Origin: Solimonas sp040754295
Lineage (GTDB): Bacteria; Pseudomonadota; Gammaproteobacteria; Nevskiales; Nevskiaceae
Direction of reading: 5' to 3'
NCBI GenBank assembly: GCA_040754295.1
Contig: JBFMCQ010000002.1
Span: forward strand, 1-64,000
DNA: 64,000 nucleotides
The notes under the pieces are model-generated. The model was not told the DNA's origin and ran no database searches. It saw nothing but the letters and a program-made list of their open reading frames with translations. Positions 24,139 through 35,046 of this stretch are shown here, in pieces; the first letter of the stretch is position 1, and every line of letters begins with the position of its first letter. A program made the translations under genes and the position numbers.

Positions 24139-24654
24139 TTAGATCCGCAGCTCGCGCTGCGGCTGGGCGACGCGGCGCAGCGGCCAGACCAGCAGGTTGA
24201 ACAGCAGGCTGGCGAGCACACCGCCGACCAGCCCCCAGGCCAGCGCCTCGAGCGTCAGCGGCAGGCCGGGGCGGAAGTCTTCGAGCGTGGCGCGCGCGAT
24301 CGGCACGTCGATGTCGCGCACCAGATACCAGAGCTTGGCGTGCAGGGGGCCGGCGCGCAGCACCTTCAGGCCCTCGGTCATCTCGTCGAGGCGCCGCGAT
24401 TCGCGATGGATCTTGTCGCCCGTTTCCCGCAGCGCCGGCTTGGGGTCGGTACGGAAGTCCTGGATCATGGTGTCGAGGTTGCCGCCGTAGTGCAGGTCGG
24501 CGCTGCGCTGGTACTCGGCCACGCTCGCCGCCAGCGCCTGCCGGTAGCCGGCGAAGCGCTGCGTGTAGTGGTCGATGAACTGCGGGATCTGCAGGAACGC
24601 GACCAGCCCGGCTGCGAACAGCAGTCGGTCGAGCAGTCCGGTCACGAGCTTCAT
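24139..24654 (-). CDS. DUF2937 family membrane protein
   Basis: The 171-residue protein has an N-terminal helix (VTGLLDRLLFAAGLVAFLQIPQFIDHY) and a C-terminal helix (LTLEALAWGLVGGVLASLLFNLLVWPL), with a long soluble helical segment between. QIPQFIDHYTQRFAGYRQAL matches the DUF2937 start. Function is unknown. It runs against the flanking genes. A related short gene of this family occurs in many gammaproteobacteria. Confidence 0.75.
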   Translation of the reverse strand: MKLVTGLLDRLLFAAGLVAFLQIPQFIDHYTQRFAGYRQALAASVAEYQRSADLHYGGNLDTMIQDFRTDPKPALRETGDKIHRESRRLDEMTEGLKVLRAGPLHAKLWYLVRDIDVPIARATLEDFRPGLPLTLEALAWGLVGGVLASLLFNLLVWPLRRVAQPQRELRI

Positions 24655-24802
24655 AGGGCAGACTCCATGCGCGCCCGGCTGTTTCCGCGTTGGCGCAGGC
24701 GACGGTACCCACGCGCGCGGCCGGTGTCAAAGGGCCGCTGCAGCGGATGCAGGCGCGTGGGACAATTCGCGCCTTTCCCCGCTTTCCCCGGACGCATTTC
24801 GA

Positions 24803-25915
24803 GTGAAGTTCGAGCTTCTTGCCACCTCGGGCGCCGCGCGGCGTGCGCGCCTGCATTTCGCGCGCGGCAGCGTCGAGACGCCGGTCTTCATGCCGGTCGG
24901 CACCTACGGCACGGTCAAGGCGATGACGCCGGAGGAGCTGCGCGAAGCCGGCGCAGAGATCGTGCTCGGCAACACTTTTCATCTCATGCTGCGGCCCGGC
25001 GAGCAGACGATCCGTGCGCTCGGCGGGCTGCACCGGTTCATGCACTGGGACGGTCCGATCCTGACCGACTCCGGCGGCTTCCAGGTCTGGAGCCTGTCGG
25101 GGCTGCGCAAGATCACCGAGGACGGCGTGAAGTTCGCGTCGCCGGTCAACGGTGACCGCATCTTCCTGTCGCCGGAGCGCGCGATCGAAGTCCAGCATGC
25201 ACTGGGCTCGGACATCGTCATGCAGTTCGACGACTGCACGCCGTATCCGGCCACCGAGCAGCAGGCGCGCAGGTCGATGGAGATGTCGGCGCGCTGGGGC
25301 GCTCGCTGCAAGGCCGCGCACGGCGACGCGCACGGCGCCCTGTTCGGCATCGTGCAGGGCGGCATGCATGCGCAGCTGCGGCGCGAATCGTTGCAGCATC
25401 TGCTCGCGATCGGCTTCGACGGTTATGCGATCGGCGGCCTGTCGGTCGGCGAGCCGGAAGCCGAGCGCCTGGGGGTGCTCGATGCGCTGCAGCCGGAGCT
25501 GCCGCCGGCGCATCCGCGCTATCTGATGGGCGTCGGCACGCCGCGCGATCTGGTGCAGGCGGTGGCGCGCGGCGTCGACATGTTCGACTGCGTGATGCCG
25601 ACGCGCAACGCGCGCAACGGCCATCTGTTCACCAGCGAAGGCGTCATCAAGATCCGCAACGCCGTGCACCGCGATGACCCGCGTCCGCTGGATCCGGCCT
25701 GCGACTGCTACACCTGCCGGCACTACTCGCGCGCCTACCTGCACCACCTCGACCGCTGCAACGAGATCCTCGGTGCGCGGCTCAACACGAGCCACAACCT
25801 GCGCTACTACCTGAATCTGATGCGGCGCATCCGCGAGGCGATCGAGCAGGATCGTTACGCGGCCTTCGCGGCGGAATTCCTGGCGACGCCGGCGGGCGCG
25901 GCGAGTCGGCGTTAG
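24803..25915 (+). CDS. tgt: Queuine/preQ1 tRNA-guanine transglycosylase
   Basis: The 370-residue enzyme swaps guanine for preQ1 at tRNA position 34. Visible features are FMPVGTYGTVKAMTPEEL, TDSGGFQVWSL with the first catalytic Asp (Asp89), SPVNGDRIFLSPE, MQFDDCTPYP, GYAIGGLSVGE, MGVGTPRDLV, the nucleophile region GVDMFDCVMPTRNARNG (Asp near 264), and the zinc site CDCYTC with a downstream His. The GTG at 24803 gives the standard MKFELLATSG start. The 3' end overlaps the convergent MFS gene by four bases. Confidence 0.97.
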   Translation: MKFELLATSGAARRARLHFARGSVETPVFMPVGTYGTVKAMTPEELREAGAEIVLGNTFHLMLRPGEQTIRALGGLHRFMHWDGPILTDSGGFQVWSLSGLRKITEDGVKFASPVNGDRIFLSPERAIEVQHALGSDIVMQFDDCTPYPATEQQARRSMEMSARWGARCKAAHGDAHGALFGIVQGGMHAQLRRESLQHLLAIGFDGYAIGGLSVGEPEAERLGVLDALQPELPPAHPRYLMGVGTPRDLVQAVARGVDMFDCVMPTRNARNGHLFTSEGVIKIRNAVHRDDPRPLDPACDCYTCRHYSRAYLHHLDRCNEILGARLNTSHNLRYYLNLMRRIREAIEQDRYAAFAAEFLATPAGAASRR

Positions 25916-27171
25916 GCGTGCCCCGCATCCTCCGGCACCGGCTCCGGCGGCGGCGGCTCGGGGGCGATCATTTCGAGCGCGGTCGGCGAGGTGCGCAGCA
26001 TCGGCGCGAAGTGCGCGCTCGGCGGCGTCGTGGTGCCGGAGCGGTAGACCCGCCACCACACCGCAGCTGACAGCAGCGCGTAAATCCAGGTGAAGTGCAG
26101 CAGCAGCCCGCGCGGACCGGCGGCGTCCATCAGCAGGCCGGCGAGCACCGGTCCGCACGCGGCGCCGATGCCGTGGATCAGTAGCATGCTGCTCGAGCCC
26201 TGGAGGATGTCCTCCGGCGGCAGGAAGTCGTTCGCGAGCGCGATGCTGACCGGGTAGATCGTGAAGGCGAGACCGCCGAAGACGAACATCGCGACCAATA
26301 GCGGCGCGAAGCCGATCGCGCTCGTCGCGAACGCGAGCAGCGAGAAGCCGCAGGCGCCGGCAGCGACCGAAGCGAGCACGATGCGGCGGTCGTGACGGTC
26401 GGACCAGTAGCCGACCGGCCACTGGATCATCGCGCCGCCGAGAATCGTCACGGTCATGAACGTGGCGATCGCGGCTTCGTCGAAGCCCATGCCCTTGGTC
26501 ATGACCGGCGCCAGGCCCCAGAACGCGCTCATCGCCAGCCCCGAGCCGAACGCACCGAGAATGCCCGATGGCGAAGCCCGGTAAAGACGGCGCAGGCCCA
26601 CACGCGGGTGCTGCACCGGAGTCGGCTGGCCGATGCGCGTCAGCGCGATCGGCACCAGCGACAGCGACAGCAGCATCGCGACGATGCCGAACAGCTCGAA
26701 ACCCGACGGCGGATACAGCCGGATCAGGTTCTGGCCGACGGCGAGCGCGAGAAAGTTCACGATCATATAGGTCGCGAACACCTTGCCGCGGCTCGCACCC
26801 GGCGCCAGCGTGTTCAGCCAGCTCTCGATCACCATGTACAGGCCGACCAGGCAGACGCCGGTAACGACGCGCAAGGCCGCCCACGACACCGGGTTGACGA
26901 TGAGCGCGTGCATGATCGCGGTGGCCGATCCGATCGCGGCGAACAGCGCGAACGCGCGGATGTGGCCGACGCGCAGCACCGTGCGCGGCGCGACGTAGGT
27001 CCCGATCAGGAAGCCGACGAAGTATGCCGACATCACCAGACCGATGACCGTGTCGGTGAAGCCTTCGTGCGATGCACGCAGCGACAGCAGTGTGCCGACC
27101 AGGCCGTTGCCGACCAGCAACAGGCCTGCGCCAAGCAGCAGCGACGAGATCGAGCGGACGACGGAGAGCAT
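25912..27171 (-). CDS. MFS transporter, YcaD-like
   Basis: The 419-residue protein has 12 predicted membrane helices. The first helices carry the MFS loop pattern (SAYFVGFLIGTYVAPRTVLRVGHIRAF), and the second half repeats it with WPVGYWSDRHDRRIVL. ESWLNTLAPGASRGKVFATYMIVNFLALAVGQNLI and PVSIALANDFLPPEDI are typical of the YcaD/UMF-like branch. In Stenotrophomonas a ycaD-like transporter is genetically linked to ggpPS and implicated in glucosylglycerol transport. Here it is 1.7 kb from ggpPS, separated by a symporter gene. The tail is rich in Pro and Glu. The start at 27171 is chosen at the first helix. Confidence 0.8.
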   Translation of the reverse strand: MLSVVRSISSLLLGAGLLLVGNGLVGTLLSLRASHEGFTDTVIGLVMSAYFVGFLIGTYVAPRTVLRVGHIRAFALFAAIGSATAIMHALIVNPVSWAALRVVTGVCLVGLYMVIESWLNTLAPGASRGKVFATYMIVNFLALAVGQNLIRLYPPSGFELFGIVAMLLSLSLVPIALTRIGQPTPVQHPRVGLRRLYRASPSGILGAFGSGLAMSAFWGLAPVMTKGMGFDEAAIATFMTVTILGGAMIQWPVGYWSDRHDRRIVLASVAAGACGFSLLAFATSAIGFAPLLVAMFVFGGLAFTIYPVSIALANDFLPPEDILQGSSSMLLIHGIGAACGPVLAGLLMDAAGPRGLLLHFTWIYALLSAAVWWRVYRSGTTTPPSAHFAPMLRTSPTALEMIAPEPPPPEPVPEDAGHA

Positions 27172-27328
27172 GGTTTCGTTGTGGGTGCGGCGTCGCGCGG
27201 CCGGAGGAGGCGGGGGCGCTACGGCGGCCGCGCTATTCTGCCGCAGCACGGCTGAACGCGCGCGCAAGGGTTGACCGATCCGGCAGGGGATGGTGTTCTT
27301 GCCCTTTGATCTCAATCGGGGGAAGGCC

Positions 27329-28879
27329 GTGGAATCGCTGCACGCGCTCGACTACGTCGTGCTGGCAGTCTATCTGCTCGTCGTCGTCGCGATCGCCGCG
27401 CGCGTGACGCGCGCATCGCCGGATGCGGACGACCTGTTCCTCGCCGGCCGCACGCTCGGGGTCGGCGTCGTCGGCTTCTCGCTGTTCGCGTCCAACATCT
27501 CGTCGACGACGCTGATCGGTCTGCCTGGGGCCGCGTGGGCGACCGGCATCTCGGTGGCGAACTACGAATGGATGGCGGCGCTCGTGCTCGCGTTCACCGC
27601 CGTCTTCATCGCACCGATGCTGCTCGAGGCGCGCGTGACGACGATCCCCGAGCTGCTCGGCCGGCGCTACAGCCCGGCGATGCGCAGGTATCTGTCCGCG
27701 GTGACGCTATTCCTGAGCCTCGTGCTCGATACCGCCGGCAGCCTCTATGCCGGCGCGCTCGTGCTCAAGCTGTTCTTTCCGGCGCTGACGCTCGGCCCCA
27801 CCTGTGCGGCGATCGCGATCTTCGCCGGTCTGTACACCGCAGCCGGCGGTCTGCGCGCGGTGGCGTACACCGACGTGATCCAGGCCGTCGTGCTGCTTTG
27901 CGGCTCGCTGCTGCTCACCGTGCTGGTCTTCGGCGAGTTCGATTACTCGTGGTCGGCCGTCGTTGCCCAGGTGGACCCGGACAAGCTCTCGCTGCTGCGC
28001 CCGATGGACGACCCGGCGCTGCCCTGGCTCGGCACGCTGATCGGCCTGCCGATCCTCGGCTTCTACTACTGGACGATCAATCAGTACGTCTCGCAGCGCC
28101 TGCTCGGCGCGCGCGACGCGCGCACCGCCGGCCGCGGCGCGCTGCTCGCCGCCTGGCTCAAGCTGCTGCCGCTGTTCCTGATGGTGATCCCGGGCGTGAT
28201 GGCGACCGTGCTGTACACGGACCTGGAGCGCCCCGATACGGTGTTTCCGCGTCTGGTCGCCGATTTCGCGCCGATCGGTGTCTCCGGGCTGATTCTCGCC
28301 GGGCTGCTCGCGGCGATCATGTCGAGCGTGGACTCCACGCTGAACTCGGCGTCGACGCTGATCATCGTCGACTTCGTGCAGCCGCGCCGGCCGCAGCTTC
28401 AGACGCATCAGCTCGCACGGCTCGGGCGCATCTGCATCTTCGTGCTCGTCGCGCTCGCCGCGATCTGGGCGCCGATGATCGACCGCTTCCCCGGTCTGTT
28501 CGCCTATCTGCAGCAGACCTTCGCCTACGTGACGCCGCCGCTCGTCGCGGTGTTCCTGCTCGGCCTGTACACGCGCCTTGGCGCACGCGCCGCGCTGTAC
28601 GGCACGCTGACCGGGCATGCGATCAGTGCGATGGCGTTCGTCGGCGATCTCGTCGACTGGCACCAGATCCACTTCACGATCGTCGCCGGCCTGCTGTTCG
28701 CCGTGTCCATCGTCGCCTGCGGACTGTGGCAGGCCGTGCTCGGCGGTCGCGATGTCGTCGGCGACGAGCAGCTCGCGGCGCGCGTGCGCGGCGCCGGCGT
28801 CGTCGCGACGGCCGACGTCAGGCTCGGCGCAACCGTGCTGGCTGCCGTGACCGCGCTGATGGTCTGGCTGTTCCGCTGA
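27329..28879 (+). CDS. Sodium:solute symporter (SSS/SGLT family)
   Basis: The 516-residue protein has about 13 membrane helices in LeuT-fold SSS order. The Na2-site helix reads FSLFASNISSTTLIGLPGAAWATG, followed by NYEWMAAL and FAGLYTAAGGLRAVAYTDVIQ, the most conserved stretch of the family. FYYWTINQYVSQRLLGARD and AAIMSSVDSTLNSASTLIIVDF complete the sodium-site helices. The GTG at 27329 is chosen because GGGGGAAGG lies just before it; an ATG at 27290 would add 13 residues. Sugar or polyol uptake is likely. Adjacent ggpPS suggests an osmolyte or its precursor, but that is inference. Confidence 0.85.
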   Translation: MESLHALDYVVLAVYLLVVVAIAARVTRASPDADDLFLAGRTLGVGVVGFSLFASNISSTTLIGLPGAAWATGISVANYEWMAALVLAFTAVFIAPMLLEARVTTIPELLGRRYSPAMRRYLSAVTLFLSLVLDTAGSLYAGALVLKLFFPALTLGPTCAAIAIFAGLYTAAGGLRAVAYTDVIQAVVLLCGSLLLTVLVFGEFDYSWSAVVAQVDPDKLSLLRPMDDPALPWLGTLIGLPILGFYYWTINQYVSQRLLGARDARTAGRGALLAAWLKLLPLFLMVIPGVMATVLYTDLERPDTVFPRLVADFAPIGVSGLILAGLLAAIMSSVDSTLNSASTLIIVDFVQPRRPQLQTHQLARLGRICIFVLVALAAIWAPMIDRFPGLFAYLQQTFAYVTPPLVAVFLLGLYTRLGARAALYGTLTGHAISAMAFVGDLVDWHQIHFTIVAGLLFAVSIVACGLWQAVLGGRDVVGDEQLAARVRGAGVVATADVRLGATVLAAVTALMVWLFR

Positions 28880-28899
28880 GTCGCGCTCGTGCATGCGCC

Positions 28900-31161
28900 T
28901 TACGACGCCTGGCGCTCCTCCGCGTCGATGTTCGGCAGCGGTGCGTCGACGGCGGCGAGGAAGTCGTCGGCCCAGCGCTGGTTGTCGTAGTGGCAGATGA
29001 TGTCGTACATCTGCCGCATGCGCCCGCGCGCTTCGGCGCGGCCCATGTTCAGGGCCAGATAGCAGGCGTGGGCGAGATCGTCGGGGTCGTGCGGATTGGT
29101 GAGGATCGCGCCCTTGAGCTCGGCGGCGGCGCCGGCGAACTCGGAGAGCACGAGCACGCCGCGGCCGCCGGTGATGCCCTGCACGGCGATGAACTCTTTG
29201 GCGACGAGGTTGAGGCCGTCGCGCAGCGGCGTGATCCACATGACGTCGGCCATCGCGTAGTAGGCGAGCAGTTCCTCGAACGGCAGCGCGCGGAAGAAGA
29301 ACTGCACCGGCGTCCAGCCGACGCGCGAGAAGCGGCCGTTGATGCGGCCGACGGCCTGCTCGATCTGCGTCTGTAGCTGCCGGTAGATCGTCATCTCGCG
29401 CGCGGCCGGCACGCAGATCGTCATCAGCGTGACTTTGCCCTGCAGCTCGGGATGCGCCTCCAGCACGCGCTCGAACGCGAGCAGCTTTTCCAGCGTGCCC
29501 TTCGTGTAGTCGAGCCGCTCGACCGACAGCAGCATGCGCGTGCCGCTGAGCTCGCTGCGCAGCGCCTCCATGCGCTTCTTGATGTCGTCGCGATCGAGGA
29601 TGCCGTGCACGCGTCTGACGTCGAGCCCGACCGGATGCGCGCCGAGGCGCACGATCCGATGGCCGGCCTCGATGCAGGTCGCGTAGCGGTCGAGACCCAC
29701 GGCGCAACCGTAGGTGAGGAAGCGCGGCGCCGCCGAGGTTTCTTCGAGCACCCGCATCGGCGTCGTGCCGCGCACGACGTCGACGAAATTCTCGACCTGA
29801 CGCGGGATGTGGAAGGCGACGTAGTCGCACTGCAGCAGGCTGCCGACGATCGCGCGGCGCCAGGGCACGACGTTGAACACGTCGGCCGACGGGAAATAGG
29901 TGTGGTGAAAAAACGCGATCTTCAGATCCGGGCGCAGCTCGCGCAGCGACGCCGGCACCATCCACAGGTTGTAGTCGTGCAGCCACACCGTCGCGCCGTG
30001 TGCCGCGTCGCGCGCGGCGCGCTCCGCGAACGCGCGATTCACGCGCAGGAAGATCTTCCAGTGATCCTCGCGAAAGCGCGCGCGCTCCCAGAACGTGTGC
30101 AGCAGCGGCCAGAACGCCTCCTTCGAGAAGTGCTTGTAGTACACGTCGACGTCGGCCTTGCTCATCGGCACGCGCGACACCGTCAGGTTCGGGTAGCGCT
30201 CGCCGTCGAACTGCGTGTACTCCTCGAAGTCGTCGCGCTTCGGATCGCGCACCGACCACGCGATCCACGAGCCGGTACGGCCGTCGTTGAAGAAGCTGAG
30301 CAGGGTCGGGATGATGCCGTTGGGCGACGACGGCCGCCGCCGCTTGACCTCGCCTTTCTCGATGACCTCCTCGTACGGCAGGCGGTGGTAGACGATCAAG
30401 AGTTCGGACTTGCCCGGCTCGTGCGTCTGCGGACGGTGCTGCTGCATGCTGCGTGCGCCGAGAAAGCCGAAATGCTCGATCGCTTCGAGGATGCCGCCGC
30501 AGCCCGGCGTGCTGGCATGCAGCACGCGCGCCTGGCCCTGCGTCGCGTGCAGCAGGCTTTTCTCCGACTGGCCGACGCAGACGCCCTTGAAGCCCTGCTG
30601 GTACATCGACAGATCGTTGAGCGTGTCGCCGGCGACCAGTACATCGTCCTCTTCGATGCCGAGCTGGGCGATGAGCGCGCGCAGCGTCGAGCCCTTGTTG
30701 ACGCCGCGTGGCAGCACGTCGAGATAGCGATCGGCCGAGTACAGCAGATCGCAGTCGAGCGCTTCGACGACGCGCCGCAGCTCTTCGGTCACGGCGTCCG
30801 ACGCACAGAAATACGAGCAGCGCCGCTCCTGCGGCACGTCCTGGCGCTCGATGCCCTGGATGTGCTCGAGCGCCGCGACCACCGCCTGGTCGCCCGGCCA
30901 GCGCGCCGCGATCTGCGACTGCAGTGGCTGCAGCGGCTGCTGCGTCACGCCGTCGACGACCGTGGCGCCGACGTCGCAGACGACGTAGTCGGGCACCGGC
31001 AGCGTCGGGTCCGACAGCAGCGGCAGCACGGATTCCAGACCGCGGCCGGTGACATAGGCCAGGCGGATGTCCGGGTGCGAGTTGACCAGCTGGTAGAGGC
31101 GCAGCCGGTTGTCGGCGGAGCCTGCGAGAAAAGTACCATCCAGATCGGTGGCAAGTAGCAT
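28900..31161 (-). CDS. ggpPS: Bifunctional glucosylglycerol-phosphate phosphatase/synthase (GgpP-GgpS fusion)
   Basis: The 753-residue fusion has a HAD phosphatase domain at residues about 1-240, with DLDGT (nucleophile Asp6), Lys156 in VNKGS and GDTLND at 178-183. A GT20 synthase domain from about 262 includes WLHDYNLWMVPASLRELRPDLKIAFFHHTYFPSADVF, SVERLDYTKGT and TPLRDGLNLVAKEF. Fused GgpP-GgpS proteins of this length are described in Stenotrophomonas, where they make glucosylglycerol from ADP-glucose and glycerol-3-phosphate as a salt protectant. A trehalose-phosphate synthase of the same superfamily is the main alternative. The start at 31161 has AGGGAG upstream. It is convergent with the symporter gene, 20 bases apart. 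Confidence 0.85.
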   Translation of the reverse strand: MLLATDLDGTFLAGSADNRLRLYQLVNSHPDIRLAYVTGRGLESVLPLLSDPTLPVPDYVVCDVGATVVDGVTQQPLQPLQSQIAARWPGDQAVVAALEHIQGIERQDVPQERRCSYFCASDAVTEELRRVVEALDCDLLYSADRYLDVLPRGVNKGSTLRALIAQLGIEEDDVLVAGDTLNDLSMYQQGFKGVCVGQSEKSLLHATQGQARVLHASTPGCGGILEAIEHFGFLGARSMQQHRPQTHEPGKSELLIVYHRLPYEEVIEKGEVKRRRPSSPNGIIPTLLSFFNDGRTGSWIAWSVRDPKRDDFEEYTQFDGERYPNLTVSRVPMSKADVDVYYKHFSKEAFWPLLHTFWERARFREDHWKIFLRVNRAFAERAARDAAHGATVWLHDYNLWMVPASLRELRPDLKIAFFHHTYFPSADVFNVVPWRRAIVGSLLQCDYVAFHIPRQVENFVDVVRGTTPMRVLEETSAAPRFLTYGCAVGLDRYATCIEAGHRIVRLGAHPVGLDVRRVHGILDRDDIKKRMEALRSELSGTRMLLSVERLDYTKGTLEKLLAFERVLEAHPELQGKVTLMTICVPAAREMTIYRQLQTQIEQAVGRINGRFSRVGWTPVQFFFRALPFEELLAYYAMADVMWITPLRDGLNLVAKEFIAVQGITGGRGVLVLSEFAGAAAELKGAILTNPHDPDDLAHACYLALNMGRAEARGRMRQMYDIICHYDNQRWADDFLAAVDAPLPNIDAEERQAS

Positions 31162-31224
31162 GCGCGGTCTCCCTGGAGAACAAAAGTGGAGCGCGCCGAC
31201 GTTGGCCGACGGGCAGAGGCCGCA

Positions 31225-31233
31225 ATTATAGCA
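31225..31233 (-). promoter_or_regulatory. Extended -10 promoter for ggpPS
   Basis: The minus strand reads TGCTATAAT, an extended -10 box with TG one base before TATAAT, in a short AT-rich island of otherwise GC-rich DNA. It would give a leader of about 57 bases before the ggpPS ATG. No good -35 hexamer is visible, which fits an extended -10 promoter. Salt control, known for ggpPS relatives, is not visible in the sequence. Confidence 0.5.
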
Positions 31234-31542
31234 CAATAACGCCTAAAGCATTGATAAGCTGCGGAAATGCCCAGATCACTGTTGAGCGGATATGGCCGGA
31301 AACTGAAGAGAACCGCGCGGAAATCTGCCGGAATGCGGTTAGAAAACGTCGGCGCGCCCCGGCGTCGACCCGCGCGGCCACGGCCTTTGGATGCGGAATG
31401 CTGCGTAAGCGCGGCGGATCCGGCGTTCTGCACGGACCCGCGCGGAAACGGAAGATTGCGGCGCCGCCGGCGATCGCCGGTGGTGATATACGCTCGCGCA
31501 CGCAAGCCGGACCGGATCGGATGATCGACGGCCCGGGCGCCG
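31234..31542. other. Intergenic region upstream of ggpPS, no gene recognised
   Basis: About 309 bases lie between the ggpPS promoter and the end of the glutathione peroxidase gene. Short open frames exist on both strands but none has a ribosome site or recognisable protein. The proximal 35 bases are AT-rich and belong to the promoter zone; the rest is GC-rich with no clear hairpin or repeat. Confidence 0.5.
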
Positions 31543-32022
31543 TTACAGCAGCTTCTCGATGTCGGCCTCGATCTTTTCCGGAGTGTCCATCGAGCCGTAA
31601 CGCTTGACGACCTTGCCGTCCTTGCCGATCAGGAACTTGGTGAAGTTCCACTTGATGCCCTCGCTGCCGAGAATCCCGGGCGCTTCGTTCTTGAGGTGTT
31701 TGTACAGCGGGTGGGCGTTGGCGCCGTTGACCTCGATCTTCGCGTACATCGGAAAGCTCACGTCGTAGGTCAGCGAGCAGAAGTTCTTGATCTCGCTCTC
31801 GTCGCCCGGCTCCTGATGGCCGAACTGGTCGCAGGGAAAGCCGAGGATCGCGAAGTTCCTGTCCTTGTACTTGCGCCACAGGGCCTCGAGGCCCTTGTAC
31901 TGCGGCGTGAAGCCGCACTTGCTGGCGACGTTGACCACGAGCAGCACCTTGCCCTGGTAGGCATCGAGCTTTTGCACTTGGCCGTCGATGGTTTTGGCTT
32001 CGAAATCGTAGACCGTGGTCAT
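31543..32022 (-). CDS. Glutathione peroxidase
   Basis: The 159-residue enzyme is of the Cys-type Gpx/BtuE class. The catalytic Cys is in NVASKCGFTPQYKGLE (Cys36). The second motif GFPCDQFGHQEPG contains the resolving Cys and the Gln of the active site, and the third motif is WNFTKFLIGKDG with Trp and Asn. It reduces peroxides with thioredoxin or glutathione in the cytoplasm or periplasm; no signal peptide is visible. It follows the acyl-CoA dehydrogenase gene on the same strand after a palindromic element. Confidence 0.93.
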   Translation of the reverse strand: MTTVYDFEAKTIDGQVQKLDAYQGKVLLVVNVASKCGFTPQYKGLEALWRKYKDRNFAILGFPCDQFGHQEPGDESEIKNFCSLTYDVSFPMYAKIEVNGANAHPLYKHLKNEAPGILGSEGIKWNFTKFLIGKDGKVVKRYGSMDTPEKIEADIEKLL

Positions 32023-32053
32023 GTCCGCTCTCCCGTCGATGAAAAAAGCACTC

Positions 32054-32117
32054 AGCCGCGGACGAGCACGGATGTCGCGAATCGATCCTGCCCCGTGCTC
32101 GTCCGTGCAACCCGTGG
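32054..32117. repeat. Intergenic palindromic element, copy D (short form)
   Basis: The perfect 13-bp inverted repeat CGGACGAGCACGG (32059-32071) pairs with its complement at 32093-32105 across a 21-base loop. The flanks GCCGCGGA on the left and CCGTGGCAG on the right also pair partly. The left arm resembles the arms of the larger element at 35047 (GCC-purine-CGG with CACGGAT) after a short deletion. There is no T run, so it is not a typical terminator. Confidence 0.55.
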
Positions 32118-32138
32118 CAGGGAAGCCTTTGGATTGCG

Positions 32139-33878
<1,740 letters not shown>

Positions 33879-34021
33879 CGGTGAATCCTGGAGCAGAAAA
33901 TTCGCGGGCCCTAAGGGTAGCACGCAGGTCAAGCGCGAACCCGTAAAATGCGCCGCCCATTCTGTTTGAACGTCGGTGCCGTGGATGGCGCCGGCTTGTA
34001 CAGGATGTACCCTGTGAATCC

Positions 34022-35029
34022 ATGAAAATCCTGCTCACCGGCGCCGCCGGCTTCATCGGTCTGTACACGGCTCAGGCGCTGCTGGCCCGCGGCGACGACG
34101 TGCTGGGCTGCGACAATCTCAACGATTACTACGACCCCGGTCTGAAGACGGCGCGGCTGGCCCTGCTGCAGGATCAGCCGCGCTTTCGCTGCGCGCGCAT
34201 CGATCTCGCCGACGCCGAAGCGCTCGAGCGCGCATTCGACGGCTTTCAGCCGGACGCCGTCGTCCATCTCGCCGCCCAGGCCGGCGTGCGCTATTCGCTG
34301 ACCCATCCGCGTGCCTATATCGACAGCAATCTGGTCGGCTTCGGCAACCTGCTCGAATGCTGCCGCCGGCATCCGCTGCGGCATCTGGTCTTCGCCTCGT
34401 CGAGCTCGGTCTACGGCGCGAACACCAAAGTCCCGTTTTCGGTCGCCGATACGACCGACCACCCGGTGAGCCTGTACGCGGCGACGAAGAAGGCCAACGA
34501 GGCGATGGCGCACGCGTACAGCGATCTGTACGCGCTCCCGAGCACCGGCCTGCGCTTCTTCACGGTCTACGGCCCCTGGGGTCGGCCGGACATGGCCTAC
34601 TTCCTGTTCACGAAGGCGATTTTCGAAGGCCGCGAAATCGAGATTTTCAACAACGGCGACATGGCGCGCGACTTCACGTACGTGGACGACATCGTCGACG
34701 GCGTGCTGCGCGTGCTCGACCGGCCGCCGGCCGCGGACGCGGCCTGGACCGGCGATCCGCCGGCGCTCGGCCGCAGCCGCGCGCCGTACCGCCTGTACAA
34801 CATCGGCAACAACTCCCCGGTACCGCTGCTGCGGTTCGTCGAGCTGCTGGAGCAGCTGATCGGGCGTCCGGCACGAAAGGCCCTGCGGCCGATGATGCCC
34901 GGCGACGTGCAGCGGACCTATGCCGATATCGACGATCTTGCCCGCGACACCGGCTTCGCGCCGTCGACGCCGATCGAAACCGGCCTGGCGCGCTTCGTCG
35001 ACTGGTATCGGCGCTACTATCGCGTCTGA
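34022..35029 (+). CDS. NAD-dependent UDP-glucuronate 4-epimerase-like protein
   Basis: The 335-residue short-chain dehydrogenase/epimerase has NAD-binding TGAAGFIG (residues about 6-13), FASSSSVYG, catalytic YAATKKANE (Tyr-x3-Lys at about 157-161), and RFFTVYGPWGRPDMAYFLFTKAI, typical of UDP-GlcA 4-epimerases that make UDP-GalA. MARDFTYVDDIV and DVQRTYADIDDLARDTGFAP finish the family pattern. It is followed by ugd, which would make its substrate, after a palindromic repeat. Together they suit an acidic capsule or LPS. The start has only a weak ribosome site. Confidence 0.87.
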   Translation: MKILLTGAAGFIGLYTAQALLARGDDVLGCDNLNDYYDPGLKTARLALLQDQPRFRCARIDLADAEALERAFDGFQPDAVVHLAAQAGVRYSLTHPRAYIDSNLVGFGNLLECCRRHPLRHLVFASSSSVYGANTKVPFSVADTTDHPVSLYAATKKANEAMAHAYSDLYALPSTGLRFFTVYGPWGRPDMAYFLFTKAIFEGREIEIFNNGDMARDFTYVDDIVDGVLRVLDRPPAADAAWTGDPPALGRSRAPYRLYNIGNNSPVPLLRFVELLEQLIGRPARKALRPMMPGDVQRTYADIDDLARDTGFAPSTPIETGLARFVDWYRRYYRV

Positions 35030-35046
35030 GCTCAGAAGCTTTTTTG

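Noticed and set aside
24125..26884. Open frame of about 919 codons on the minus strand across DUF2937, tgt and the MFS gene
   Set aside because: It overlaps genes with clear catalytic or membrane motifs and has no recognisable domain itself.
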